Shown one piece after another: positions 1 through 7,601 of a stretch of 64,000 nucleotides of DNA (position 1 is the stretch's first letter; every line of letters starts with the position of its first letter). Both the position numbers and the translations under genes were made by a program. The stretch covers positions 496,001-560,000 of the forward strand of contig CAZHTC010000001.1 of assembly GCA_964535575.1 (NCBI GenBank), read 5' to 3'. Origin of the DNA: JAGPCK01 sp964535575. GTDB taxonomy: Bacteria > Bacteroidota > Bacteroidia > UKL13-3. The notes under the pieces were generated by a model. It was not told the DNA's origin, did not search any database, and worked only from the letters and a program-made list of their open reading frames with translations.

Positions 1-2
1 AT

Positions 3-203
3 ATGTGCGACCGGCTTTACAATGAACAATACCTGCTGGCCTGTTTTATCCTTGCCAATCATTCAACATACAAAACCATTTTCCCTAATTATTTCATAAG
101 CCAGGACAAGGACCTCTCAAAAATATTTGCAGAAGTATGGAATAATCCTCATCTTAGTGGAGTTGAAACTCATGGGGGTTCCTATTGGTTGCAAATACAA
201 TAA
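3..203 (+). CDS. Probable 3' end of a hypothetical gene cut by the window edge
   Basis: An open frame runs from the left edge to a TAA at 201-203. The codon before the ATG at 3 is not a stop, so this is more likely the tail of a longer gene than a complete 66-residue protein. The residues are rich in aromatics and end in YWLQIQ, and I recognise no family. It finishes 8 bases before the start of the next gene, which suggests the two are co-transcribed. The sequence to the left is needed to identify it. Confidence 0.4.
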   Translation: MCDRLYNEQYLLACFILANHSTYKTIFPNYFISQDKDLSKIFAEVWNNPHLSGVETHGGSYWLQIQ

Positions 204-211
204 CTCACCTT

Positions 212-802
212 ATGAAAAGAAAGTTATTCATTTTTATGGTATCGCTTGCGGTTATACTGGCTGCCTGCGATAAAACGATTAATGATTTTGTGAATCCCAC
301 ACAGGGCGATGGGTACAAAACGTACACCATCAAAAAAGGACAACAATACTCCTTCACTGTAACAAGTAAGTTTGTTGATACCGAAATGAAGTTTAAAGTG
401 ATTTTCGACAGTTCGGCCATATACACCACCGTTGATCCGGGCAACCAGATTGACATCAATAAACTTTATGGTTTTTCGGATTGCGGAAAGGACCACCACA
501 CCGCCAGCGCCCGTTTTGGCTGGAGATGGTCAAACGATTCGCTTCGCCTTTTTGCCTATTGCTATAAAGATGCCGTGATGACATTTAAAGAACTCTCCAC
601 CGTTGAAATTGGTAAAGAACATGATTGTGCCATTCGCATAGATGGTTCAAATTATATTTTTACCCTGAACGGCAAAGTAGATACCATGGAAAGAGGTTGT
701 GATGTGACTACAGGAACCCGCACCCGGCTATTCCCATTTTTTGGAGGTGATGAACTTGCCCCGCACGATGTGGTTATCAAAATAAAAGAAACAAGTAAAT
801 AG
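212..802 (+). CDS. Hypothetical exported lipoprotein
   Basis: The 196-residue product starts with a short basic segment (MKRK), a hydrophobic stretch and a lipobox LAAC with Cys at residue 19, so it should be lipidated and membrane-anchored. The ATG at 212 was chosen over an in-frame TTG at 185 because only the ATG puts the signal peptide at the N-terminus. The mature part has alternating beta-type segments and four further Cys residues (in GFSDCGKD, AYCYK, HDCAI and RGCDV). I recognise no domain. The gene is convergent with the aminotransferase gene, with 4 bases between the two stops and no terminator hairpin visible there. Confidence 0.7.
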   Translation: MKRKLFIFMVSLAVILAACDKTINDFVNPTQGDGYKTYTIKKGQQYSFTVTSKFVDTEMKFKVIFDSSAIYTTVDPGNQIDINKLYGFSDCGKDHHTASARFGWRWSNDSLRLFAYCYKDAVMTFKELSTVEIGKEHDCAIRIDGSNYIFTLNGKVDTMERGCDVTTGTRTRLFPFFGGDELAPHDVVIKIKETSK

Positions 803-806
803 CCAA

Positions 807-2084
807 TTACGCGTGTTTCTTTACCAGTTCCAACAGCTTGTTTAGTTCATCGCGGTTATTGTAAATATGGCTTGATACCCGCACACAGTTAATCCCGTTT
901 TCGGGCACCATACGGATACGAATTTTATTCTCGGCCGCTATATTGTAGAATTTATCGTAGGCAATGTTTTTAAATTTAAACGCAATCACGGCCCCTCTCG
1001 ACTTTTGCTCGGTTGGTGTAAGCATTTCAATTTTATCACCCAGTTGCATTACCTCCTGCTGAAAATATCCCGCTAATGAAGTAATGCGTTCATGAATATT
1101 CTGAATGCCGATAGATTCTACAAATTCAATGGCTGCCACCACCCCGGCATACAAAGCCGAACTTTGCGTACCGTAATAAAACCGGTGAGCCGTGGGTGAA
1201 TAACCGCCCATTACCGGAGGATCTGTCATCATATTCCACTTGCCGTTATCGGCTTCTCCACCCGTAAAACACACCTTAAGCGTGTCGAGCATTTCTTTTT
1301 TCACATACAAAAATCCGGTTCCCTTTGGGCCCAGCATCCATTTGTGTGTGCAACTGGTATAAAAATCGGGGTCAATCTCTTTCAGGTTTAAATCAATCAT
1401 GCCCGGCCCGTGTGCGCCATCCAGAAACACAAACAGCCCTTTGCTTTTTCCCAGGGCTGTAATTTCTTTGGCCGGTAAAATTTGTCCCGTGGTGCAGGGT
1501 ATGTGCGGCACGGCAATCACCCTTGTTTTTTTATTGATGAGTGCCTCTACCCGCTTCAGTGTTTCATCAGCTGTAAAGGCAGGTGTAAAGGTACGTATCA
1601 CCAATCCGTCCTGCCTCGCACGGTTGAGCCATGGAAACGCATTGCCCACATGCTCGTGCGTGGTGAGAATAATTTCATCGCCTTTTTTCAACGGCAATCC
1701 CTGCGCTACAATATTGATTCCATCGGTTACATTATGTGTCAACGCAATTTCACCTTCATTCACTTTCAGAAATTTTTCGAGCCGCACGGCTGCCTGCGCC
1801 CATCCGCCATAATTGCCATTCACATCCACATCCATCATGGTGTTTTTTACGGCTTCAATCACCGGGTAGGGCGAAGGGCCCATGGTTCCGTTGTTGAGGT
1901 AAATTTTATCCTTTGCCAGCGGAAACTGATTACGCACCAGCTTCCAGTAAACTTCATCGTCTGAGGGAATATTTTTCCCGTTTGTTTTTACCTGATTGGA
2001 GATAATCACTTCAGGAAATGGCGGAACAACTATGGCTCCTAAGGCTGATGTGCTCAATTTGATAAATTGTCTGCGGTTGGTCAT
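807..2084 (-). CDS. Class V aminotransferase family PLP enzyme, Tat-exported
   Basis: This 425-residue protein belongs to the class V aminotransferase / cysteine desulfurase-like family (fold type I), which includes isopenicillin N epimerase-like enzymes. The N-terminus carries a twin-arginine signal (NRRQFIKLS, residues 3-11) followed by a hydrophobic stretch, as in enzymes exported folded with cofactor. The pyridoxal phosphate lysine is in THKWMLGPKG (Lys248), the aspartate that contacts the pyridine nitrogen is in LDGAHG (Asp222), and TTHEHVGN (141-148) is the usual cofactor-stacking segment. Substrate cannot be told from sequence. Cysteine desulfurase is less likely, since I see no mobile-loop cysteine motif and the protein is exported. 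A promoter-like element lies at 2099-2128. Confidence 0.85.
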   Translation of the reverse strand: MTNRRQFIKLSTSALGAIVVPPFPEVIISNQVKTNGKNIPSDDEVYWKLVRNQFPLAKDKIYLNNGTMGPSPYPVIEAVKNTMMDVDVNGNYGGWAQAAVRLEKFLKVNEGEIALTHNVTDGINIVAQGLPLKKGDEIILTTHEHVGNAFPWLNRARQDGLVIRTFTPAFTADETLKRVEALINKKTRVIAVPHIPCTTGQILPAKEITALGKSKGLFVFLDGAHGPGMIDLNLKEIDPDFYTSCTHKWMLGPKGTGFLYVKKEMLDTLKVCFTGGEADNGKWNMMTDPPVMGGYSPTAHRFYYGTQSSALYAGVVAAIEFVESIGIQNIHERITSLAGYFQQEVMQLGDKIEMLTPTEQKSRGAVIAFKFKNIAYDKFYNIAAENKIRIRMVPENGINCVRVSSHIYNNRDELNKLLELVKKHA

Positions 2085-2098
2085 AAAAAAACTTTAGG

Positions 2099-2128
2099 GC
2101 AAGTTACCTTTTTTTTCGTACTTGCAAA
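2099..2128 (-). promoter_or_regulatory. Promoter-like element for the Tat aminotransferase gene
   Basis: On the minus strand TTTG (2125-2128) is followed after 18 bases by TAACTTGC (2099-2106), close to the Bacteroidetes consensus TTG-N(17-23)-TAnnTTTG. The gene starts at 2084, giving a leader of about ten bases. The second box departs from consensus by lacking one T. Confidence 0.4.
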
Positions 2129-2172
2129 TAATGAATTTACAGGGTGCCAACGGAAAGCCTTATACTTGCACC

Positions 2173-2190
2173 ATGTATTTGCACCCATGA
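2173..2190 (+). other. Five-codon ORF overlapping the rluF start (ATGA)
   Basis: ATG at 2173 opens a frame coding for M-Y-L-H-P and closes at TGA 2188-2190, which overlaps the rluF ATG (2187-2189) as ATGA. A promoter-like TATACTTGC lies just upstream at 2161-2169. Terminating ribosomes would sit on the rluF start, so translational coupling is possible. This is seen in sequence only; it may be chance. Confidence 0.3.
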
Positions 2191-2870
2191 GTTTTCGAAA
2201 CCGACTCACCTACTTTTTAGCCCATCAACTTAAAATAAGCCATGCACAAGCGAGGCAAATGCTTGGCGAAGGACGCGTGAAACTTAATGGTAAAACAACT
2301 CTGCATAATGAAAATTACACTCCGTACTGCGAAATAAAAGCAGATGATATTGTGGTTAGCAAAGCACATCTGTTTACCTATGCCATGTATTACAAACCGC
2401 GTGGTGTTGAGTGTACGTTCAACCTCACCATTCCGGATAACCTTGCTGCGCAATTACCAGAAAACCTGAAAGGAATGTACCATGTAGGCCGGCTCGATAA
2501 AAACTCGGAAGGGTTGCTGTTGTTTACCAATGATGGAAACCTGCATAATAAATTGATGTTGCCCGAAGCACATATTCAGAAAATATATCTGGTAGAAACA
2601 GAACAAGCCATTACCCCCGAATTTGTTGCCGGAATGAAAAACGGAGTAGAACTAAGCGGAAAAATGGCCTTTGCCAAAGAAATAGAAATTCTTTCAGACC
2701 ACGCTTTACGCATTGTACTCACACAGGGAATGAACCGGCAGATAAGGCGCATGTGTTTTAAACTTGGAAATTATGTAACCAAACTCACCCGCATTCAATT
2801 GGGAAAACTGGAACTGGGCAACCTGCAACCCGCACAATACCGATGGGTGAAACGGGAGGATATTTTTTAA
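2187..2870 (+). CDS. rluF: 23S rRNA pseudouridine synthase, RsuA/RluB/E/F family (RluF-like)
   Basis: The 227-residue enzyme isomerises a uridine in rRNA to pseudouridine. An S4 RNA-binding domain occupies residues 1-60 (SHAQARQMLGEGRVKLNG), followed by the catalytic domain with GRLDKNSEGLLLFTNDG, where Asp104 is the catalytic aspartate, and the family signature QGMNRQIRRMCFKLG near the C-terminus. The QGMNRQIRRM form resembles RluF, which modifies U2604 in E. coli; the exact target here is inferred. I chose the ATG at 2187 because the S4 domain starts there and the longer frame from 2067 would run into the divergent gene. A five-codon ORF at 2173-2190 overlaps this start by ATGA. Confidence 0.88.
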   Translation: MSFRNRLTYFLAHQLKISHAQARQMLGEGRVKLNGKTTLHNENYTPYCEIKADDIVVSKAHLFTYAMYYKPRGVECTFNLTIPDNLAAQLPENLKGMYHVGRLDKNSEGLLLFTNDGNLHNKLMLPEAHIQKIYLVETEQAITPEFVAGMKNGVELSGKMAFAKEIEILSDHALRIVLTQGMNRQIRRMCFKLGNYVTKLTRIQLGKLELGNLQPAQYRWVKREDIF

Positions 2871-2903
2871 TTTTTGTAATTTAGCCTTTTCAATATATCG
2901 CTT

Positions 2904-3503
2904 ATGAAACGACTCACCATTTTTTGCGGTTCATCAACAGGTAACCTGCCCCTGTTTGCCGAAGAGGCTCAAAAAGCGGGTGCTTTACTTGCCTCGAAAA
3001 AAATAGGGGTGGTATACGGAGGTGCAGGCATTGGTTTGATGGGAGCAGTTGCCAATGCTGCTCTTCAGCATGGCGGAGAAGTAATAGGGGTTATTCCCGA
3101 ATTTTTAAAAACGGTTGAAATTGCACACGCTTCGCTTACGCAAATGATCGTTGTTAATACCATGCATCAGCGAAAGGCAAAAATGAATGAACTGAGTGAC
3201 GGAGCCATTGCGCTGCCGGGTGGATTTGGTACCATGGAAGAGTTGTTTGAAATGCTCACGTGGTCGCAACTGGGGCTGCACAGCAAACCCATCGGACTGC
3301 TGAATACAGCAGGATTTTACAACCCGTTGCTGCAAATGATACACTCCATGACTGAACACGGATTTTTAAAACCCGAACATCACCGGTTGCTTCTATCTGA
3401 TGAGCAACTGCCCGCGCTGCTTGAAAAAATGGAAAACTACCAGCCACCTGCCGACAGCCATTGGAAACAGTTTGAAAACATGAATCGCGAAGACCTGATA
3501 TGA
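2904..3503 (+). CDS. LOG family phosphoribohydrolase (TIGR00730 type)
   Basis: The 199-residue protein has the LOG (LONELY GUY, formerly lysine decarboxylase-like) Rossmann fold. Visible motifs are VYGGAGIGLMG (37-47) and the catalytic PGGFGTMEE (105-113), matching the family PGGxGTxxE. Family members release the base from nucleoside 5'-monophosphates, for example cytokinin riboside monophosphate or AMP. In most bacteria the physiological substrate is unknown, so a hormone role should not be assumed. Its TGA overlaps the next start as ATGA (3500-3503), indicating co-translation with the SGNH protein, an unusual partner. Confidence 0.88.
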   Translation: MKRLTIFCGSSTGNLPLFAEEAQKAGALLASKKIGVVYGGAGIGLMGAVANAALQHGGEVIGVIPEFLKTVEIAHASLTQMIVVNTMHQRKAKMNELSDGAIALPGGFGTMEELFEMLTWSQLGLHSKPIGLLNTAGFYNPLLQMIHSMTEHGFLKPEHHRLLLSDEQLPALLEKMENYQPPADSHWKQFENMNREDLI

Positions 3504-4753
3504 GAAAAATTGTATTGATTACCTTGCTTATGTTATCGGGTAAACTGCATGCACAGCTACACCTGCGCGTATTGTTTTTAGGCAACAGTTATACTGCCGT
3601 AAACAGTTTACCTCAGGCACTTGCCGATGCAGCCCTTTCGGCTGGCGACACGCTCACCTTTGAGGAAAATACTCCCGGTGGATATACGCTGCAAGGTCAT
3701 GCCACCAACAGCACCTCACTAGGTAAAATAGCAGCCGGAAACTGGCAGGCTGTGGTGTTGCAGGAACAAAGTCAGCTCCCTTCATTTCCTATTGAACAGG
3801 TACAGACCGATGTATTTCCTTATGCCCGCCAACTCGATAGCCTGATACACCTCAATTCTCCTTGTGCCAAAACGGTTTTCTATATGACCTGGGGCAGAAA
3901 AAACGGGGATGCTTCCAACTGTCCCAACTGGCCACCGGTGTGCACCTATGCCGGTATGGACAGCCTGCTTTCCATGCGCTATATGATGATGGCCACCGCC
4001 AATCATTCTGCAGTATCTCCTGTAGGAGCCGTGTGGAAATACCTGCGTCAATACCATCCGGGTATAGAGTTATATCAGGCCGATGAAAGCCATCCGTCAG
4101 CTGCGGGAACCTATGCCGCGGCCTGCGCTTTTTATGCTACCCTGTTTAACAAAAATCCTGAATCCATCAGCTATACCTTTTCTCTACCACCTGCTGTTGC
4201 GCAGGCGATCCGATCGGCAGCCAAAACGGTAGTGTTTGATAGCCCCCAAAAATGGGATTTTACAACCGGCCCTAAATCCGTTTTCAGTTTTACTTCCGTT
4301 CCTCATCTATTTCAGGCACAGTTTATCAATCAATCGTTATATGCCCAATCGTATCATTGGGATTTTGGTGACGGAACTTTTTCTGATCAGGAAAATCCTT
4401 CCCACACTTTTCCGGGTATTGGCTTGTACACGGTGCAATTAATAGCAAGCCGTTGCAACCGGTATGATACCACCAACCGTATGGTGCGTTTTGAACCCGG
4501 AGGTGTGTCCCGCCCGTTTCATCAGCCTGATTTTTCATTGTTACCAAATGCTGAAGACGGCCAGAGCACCCTTTACAGCTATGTTCCGTTGCAACAAGTG
4601 AGTATTTACACCGGGACCGGACAATTGATTCGCCATTGGCAGCAAACGCCAACAGGTACAGCACTTCGTTTTTATTTACCCAACGGAATCTATGTGCTGC
4701 AGGTGCATAGTGCCACAAATGAAAAAATACTCCGCTTTTGTGTGCACCACTGA
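3500..4753 (+). CDS. Secreted SGNH-like protein with PKD domain and T9SS type A sorting tail
   Basis: The 417-residue protein has a signal peptide ending near HAQ (residue 19), an SGNH-hydrolase-like domain with FLGNSY (Ser30 as candidate nucleophile) and DESHPS (Asp195, His198 as the other catalytic residues), one PKD domain with YHWDFGDGTFSD at about 285, and a C-terminal segment ending in LPNGIYVLQV and a final beta strand, which is the type A sorting domain recognised by the type IX secretion system. It should cross the outer membrane and be released or anchored. Substrate is unknown; esters of surface polysaccharide are a reasonable guess for the family. It overlaps the LOG gene by 4 bases. 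Confidence 0.8.
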   Translation: MRKIVLITLLMLSGKLHAQLHLRVLFLGNSYTAVNSLPQALADAALSAGDTLTFEENTPGGYTLQGHATNSTSLGKIAAGNWQAVVLQEQSQLPSFPIEQVQTDVFPYARQLDSLIHLNSPCAKTVFYMTWGRKNGDASNCPNWPPVCTYAGMDSLLSMRYMMMATANHSAVSPVGAVWKYLRQYHPGIELYQADESHPSAAGTYAAACAFYATLFNKNPESISYTFSLPPAVAQAIRSAAKTVVFDSPQKWDFTTGPKSVFSFTSVPHLFQAQFINQSLYAQSYHWDFGDGTFSDQENPSHTFPGIGLYTVQLIASRCNRYDTTNRMVRFEPGGVSRPFHQPDFSLLPNAEDGQSTLYSYVPLQQVSIYTGTGQLIRHWQQTPTGTALRFYLPNGIYVLQVHSATNEKILRFCVHH

Positions 4754-4779
4754 TGCGAAAATAAATGTGAAATAACTCT

Positions 4780-4787
4780 TACTTTTG
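4780..4787 (+). promoter_or_regulatory. TAnnTTTG promoter element just upstream of the PhnA-like gene
   Basis: TACTTTTG matches the Bacteroidetes -7 box TAnnTTTG exactly. It ends only 5 bases before the ATG at 4793, so the transcript would start at or within a few bases of the start codon. No clear TTG box is seen at the right distance upstream. Confidence 0.4.
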
Positions 4788-4792
4788 CGGCC

Positions 4793-5005
4793 ATGACAGA
4801 AGTTAAAGACAGCAACGGAAATATTTTACAGGATGGAGATTCTGTAACTCTGATTAAAGATTTGAAAGTAAAAGGTTCGTCAACGGTATTAAAAAGAGGA
4901 ACCATGGTAAAAAACATTCGCCTCACCGATGATCCGGCCGAAATTGATTGCCGTGTAAACAAAATGGAAATGGTGCTGCGCACTGAGTTTGTAAAAAAAG
5001 CCTGA
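4793..5005 (+). CDS. PhnA/YjdM-like small protein (C-terminal domain only)
   Basis: The 70-residue protein matches the C-terminal PhnA domain: VKDSNGNILQDGDSVTLIKD near the start, then KGSSTVLKRGTMVKNIRL. The longer enterobacterial YjdM has an extra N-terminal zinc ribbon, missing here; short stand-alone forms are common in many bacteria. Despite the name, the family is not a phosphonate hydrolase in general and its role is unknown. No phosphonate genes are nearby. Start and stop are clear, and an exact TAnnTTTG box lies just in front. Confidence 0.8.
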   Translation: MTEVKDSNGNILQDGDSVTLIKDLKVKGSSTVLKRGTMVKNIRLTDDPAEIDCRVNKMEMVLRTEFVKKA

Positions 5006-5055
5006 ATTTCATTTTGGGTTGTCGGCCGGTTTTCTCTCTTTGCTAAGCACCGCCA

Positions 5056-5160
5056 GTGAGCCCACTGATGTGCACACGGGGTGAATTGGCTGCAGGCGTT
5101 TATTTTATTACCATTACCAGAGATACCCGCAAGCAGGTACTCAGGCTAGTAAAAGAAAAG
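5056..5160 (+). pseudogene. Decayed remnant of a T9SS type A sorting domain
   Basis: Between the PhnA-like gene and anmK the frame starting at 5056 reads GELAAGVYFITITRD, then KQVLRLVKE. This is the pattern of the last two beta strands of a T9SS type A C-terminal domain (xLxxGxYfvxv ... xxKlvkx). No signal peptide or body of a protein precedes it: upstream is the end of the PhnA-like gene. I read it as the 3' tail of a lost secreted protein gene. The frame continues to a TAG at 5236-5238 with residues that do not look like protein. Confidence 0.55.
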
Positions 5161-5207
5161 CCACTTACCCGGGGCAACTTCAAATTTTTTCATTTCAAGG
5201 TAATTTC

Positions 5208-5215
5208 TACCTTTG
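5208..5215 (+). promoter_or_regulatory. TAnnTTTG promoter element for anmK
   Basis: TACCTTTG is an exact match to the Bacteroidetes -7 box and lies 26 bases before the anmK ATG at 5242. It sits inside the non-coding end of the decayed T9SS remnant, supporting the view that this stretch is no longer coding. Confidence 0.45.
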
Positions 5216-5241
5216 CCCCCGATGTACAGAAAGATTAGCGT

Positions 5242-6336
5242 ATGGGATTGTATCGTGTAATAGGCATTATGTCAGGCTCCTCAATGGACGGAGTGGATTT
5301 GGCTTATTGTGAGTTCTCCGAACAAAACGGCAACTGGAGCTATGCCATTCATGCAGCAGAAACCATTCCGTATGAAATGAAATGGCGCAACCGCCTTTCG
5401 CAACTCTACAAACAAACGGCCATGATTTATGCCAAAACCGATGCCTACTATGGGCGCTATCTGGGCGATCTGGTCAACGGCTTCATTCACAAACACCGCA
5501 TTCATGCCGATTTTATTTCCTCTCACGGACATACGGTGTTTCACTCTCCTTCCGAGGGATATACTTCGCAAATCGGTCACGGGGCGTTTATCCATGCCGC
5601 TACAGGTCTGCCCGTGGTAAGTGATTTTCGTACTACCGATGTGGCACTGGGTGGAGAAGGAGCCCCCCTCGTTCCTATTGGCGATAAATACCTTTTTGGC
5701 GAGTATGGCTTTTGTTTAAACCTGGGAGGTTTTGCCAATATCACTGCCAACAGCAACGGAAATATGCATGCCTTTGATATTGCTCCCTGCAATATTGTGC
5801 TTAACCGCACCGCCCGTTTACTTGAATTGGAATTTGACGAAAATGGAAACCAGGCCGCACAGGGTACCATAGAATCCAATCTGCTGGCTGATTTAAATGC
5901 CATTGAATTTTATACACTACCCTGGCCCAAATCGCTGAACCGCGAATGGATTAATAAAGCATTTTGGACGGTAGCCAAAAATTACCGCATTCCTCCTCAG
6001 GACAAGCTGGCTACTTTGTGCGAACATATAGCCATGCAAATTGCTGCAAGCATACGTGAAATAAGCAGGCACTACGAGGCGAATAATCAAAAACTGCTGG
6101 TAACCGGTGGCGGAGCTTTTAACAAGTTTCTTATTCAGAAACTGGAGCAGCATTGTGCCATGCAGGTACATGTACCCGATGAGGTGACAGTGAATTTTAA
6201 AGAAGCCCTTATTTTTGCTTTTCTGGGAGTGTTGCGGGTGTCGCAAAAAAATAATTGCCTCAGTAGTGTTACCGGTGCCGATACCGACAATACGGGCGGG
6301 GCCATGTTTGGAAAATTTAATCAGATTACCTTTTGA
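5242..6336 (+). CDS. anmK: 1,6-anhydro-N-acetylmuramic acid kinase
   Basis: AnmK phosphorylates and opens 1,6-anhydroMurNAc released from peptidoglycan, giving MurNAc-6-phosphate in the cytoplasmic recycling pathway. The 364-residue product has the signature GIMSGSSMDGVDL (8-20), SHGHTVFHSP, the FRTTDVALGGEGAPLVPIGD segment that binds the sugar, LNLGGFANIT, and VTGGGAFN near the C-terminus as part of the ASKHA ATPase fold. Length fits the family. It precedes the dehydrogenase gene by 31 bases on the same strand. I see no MurQ or other recycling genes in the window. Confidence 0.93.
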   Translation: MGLYRVIGIMSGSSMDGVDLAYCEFSEQNGNWSYAIHAAETIPYEMKWRNRLSQLYKQTAMIYAKTDAYYGRYLGDLVNGFIHKHRIHADFISSHGHTVFHSPSEGYTSQIGHGAFIHAATGLPVVSDFRTTDVALGGEGAPLVPIGDKYLFGEYGFCLNLGGFANITANSNGNMHAFDIAPCNIVLNRTARLLELEFDENGNQAAQGTIESNLLADLNAIEFYTLPWPKSLNREWINKAFWTVAKNYRIPPQDKLATLCEHIAMQIAASIREISRHYEANNQKLLVTGGGAFNKFLIQKLEQHCAMQVHVPDEVTVNFKEALIFAFLGVLRVSQKNNCLSSVTGADTDNTGGAMFGKFNQITF

Positions 6337-6367
6337 AATTTTAAAATATATTACTAAAAATACAAGA

Positions 6368-7597
6368 ATGCATACGCTTTTAAAACGCTTTGAAGAAAAA
6401 CAACCGGAAATAGTTTTTGAATGGAAAGATCCCGAAACCGAAGCCGAAGGCTGGGTGGTAATTAACTCCCTGCGCGGTGGATCGGCAGGGGGAGGAACAC
6501 GCATGCGCAAAGGACTTAATAAACACGAAGTGCTCTCACTTGCCAAAACCATGGAAGTGAAATTTACCATTTCAGGTCCACCCATCGGAGGTGCTAAATC
6601 AGGGATAAACTTCGATCCGGCCGACCCGCGCAAACAAGGTGTGCTGGAACGCTGGTACAAAGCCGTAATGCCGCTGCTCAAAACTTATTATGGAACCGGT
6701 GGCGATTTAAATGTGGATGAAATTCACGAAGTAATTCCCATTACCGAAAAATACGGACTGCAACACCCGCAGGAAGGAACCGTGGTAGGACATCACCAGC
6801 CAGGTGAGGAAACAAAAAAGCGCATGATTCACAACCTGCGCGAAGGGGTATCAAAGGTAATTACCCATGAACAACTTTCACCCGATGTAACTAAAAAATA
6901 CGTGGTGGCCGATATGATTACCGGTTTTGGAGTAGCCGAAGCTGTGCGCAATTACTATGAATTCTGGAACGGGAACATTGTAAATAAACGGGTCATTATT
7001 CAGGGATGGGGCAATGTGGCCAGTGCCGCTGCCTACTACCTGGCCGGATTCGGTGCGAAAATAGTTGGCATCATCGACCGCTCGGGTGGATTGATGAACT
7101 CCAACGGATTCACCTTTGAAGAAGTACGTCAGCTGTTCATTCACAAAGACGGAAACAAACTGGTAGCACCAAACCTGCTGAGTTTTGACGAAGTGAACGA
7201 AAAAATATGGAGTATGGGTGCCGAGATTATGATTCCGGCTGCTGCCTCGCGCCTGCTTACACAAGAGCAGTTGCAACGCATGATAGCTAATGAACTGGAA
7301 GTAATAAGTTGTGGAGCTAATGTACCTTTTGCCGATGAGCAGATTTTTATGGGCCCCATTGCCACCTTTGCCGATAACCACGTAAGCGTGATTCCTGATT
7401 TTATTGCCAACTGCGGCATGGCGCGCGTGTTTGCTTACCTGATGAGCGAAGAAGCACAACTGGACGATACCGCCATTTTTAAAGACACTTCCAATATCAT
7501 TCGCAAAACCCTGATGCGCGTGCAGCAGTTTCACCCACGCAAAACAGGTATCAGCGCCAAGGCCCTCGAGATGTCGCTCACCACTTTATTAAGATAA
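6368..7597 (+). CDS. Glu/Leu/Phe/Val dehydrogenase
   Basis: The 409-residue NAD(P)-dependent amino acid dehydrogenase deaminates an L-amino acid to its 2-oxo acid. The catalytic lysine is in GGAKSGI (Lys77), the aspartate in GTGGDLNVDE (about Asp113), and the cofactor-binding Rossmann motif is GWGNVAS (213-219). Glutamate versus leucine specificity cannot be decided by eye. The ATG at 6368 was chosen because the family homology begins there; the earlier in-frame ATG at 6215 lies within anmK. The mscS gene follows after 4 bases, so the two are probably one transcript. Confidence 0.88.
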   Translation: MHTLLKRFEEKQPEIVFEWKDPETEAEGWVVINSLRGGSAGGGTRMRKGLNKHEVLSLAKTMEVKFTISGPPIGGAKSGINFDPADPRKQGVLERWYKAVMPLLKTYYGTGGDLNVDEIHEVIPITEKYGLQHPQEGTVVGHHQPGEETKKRMIHNLREGVSKVITHEQLSPDVTKKYVVADMITGFGVAEAVRNYYEFWNGNIVNKRVIIQGWGNVASAAAYYLAGFGAKIVGIIDRSGGLMNSNGFTFEEVRQLFIHKDGNKLVAPNLLSFDEVNEKIWSMGAEIMIPAAASRLLTQEQLQRMIANELEVISCGANVPFADEQIFMGPIATFADNHVSVIPDFIANCGMARVFAYLMSEEAQLDDTAIFKDTSNIIRKTLMRVQQFHPRKTGISAKALEMSLTTLLR

Positions 7598-7601
7598 AAA
7601 T

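Noticed and set aside
1399..1964. Plus-strand frames inside the Tat aminotransferase gene
   Set aside because: Shadows of a clearly coding minus-strand gene; no family-like motifs. The same holds for other opposite-strand frames within large genes.
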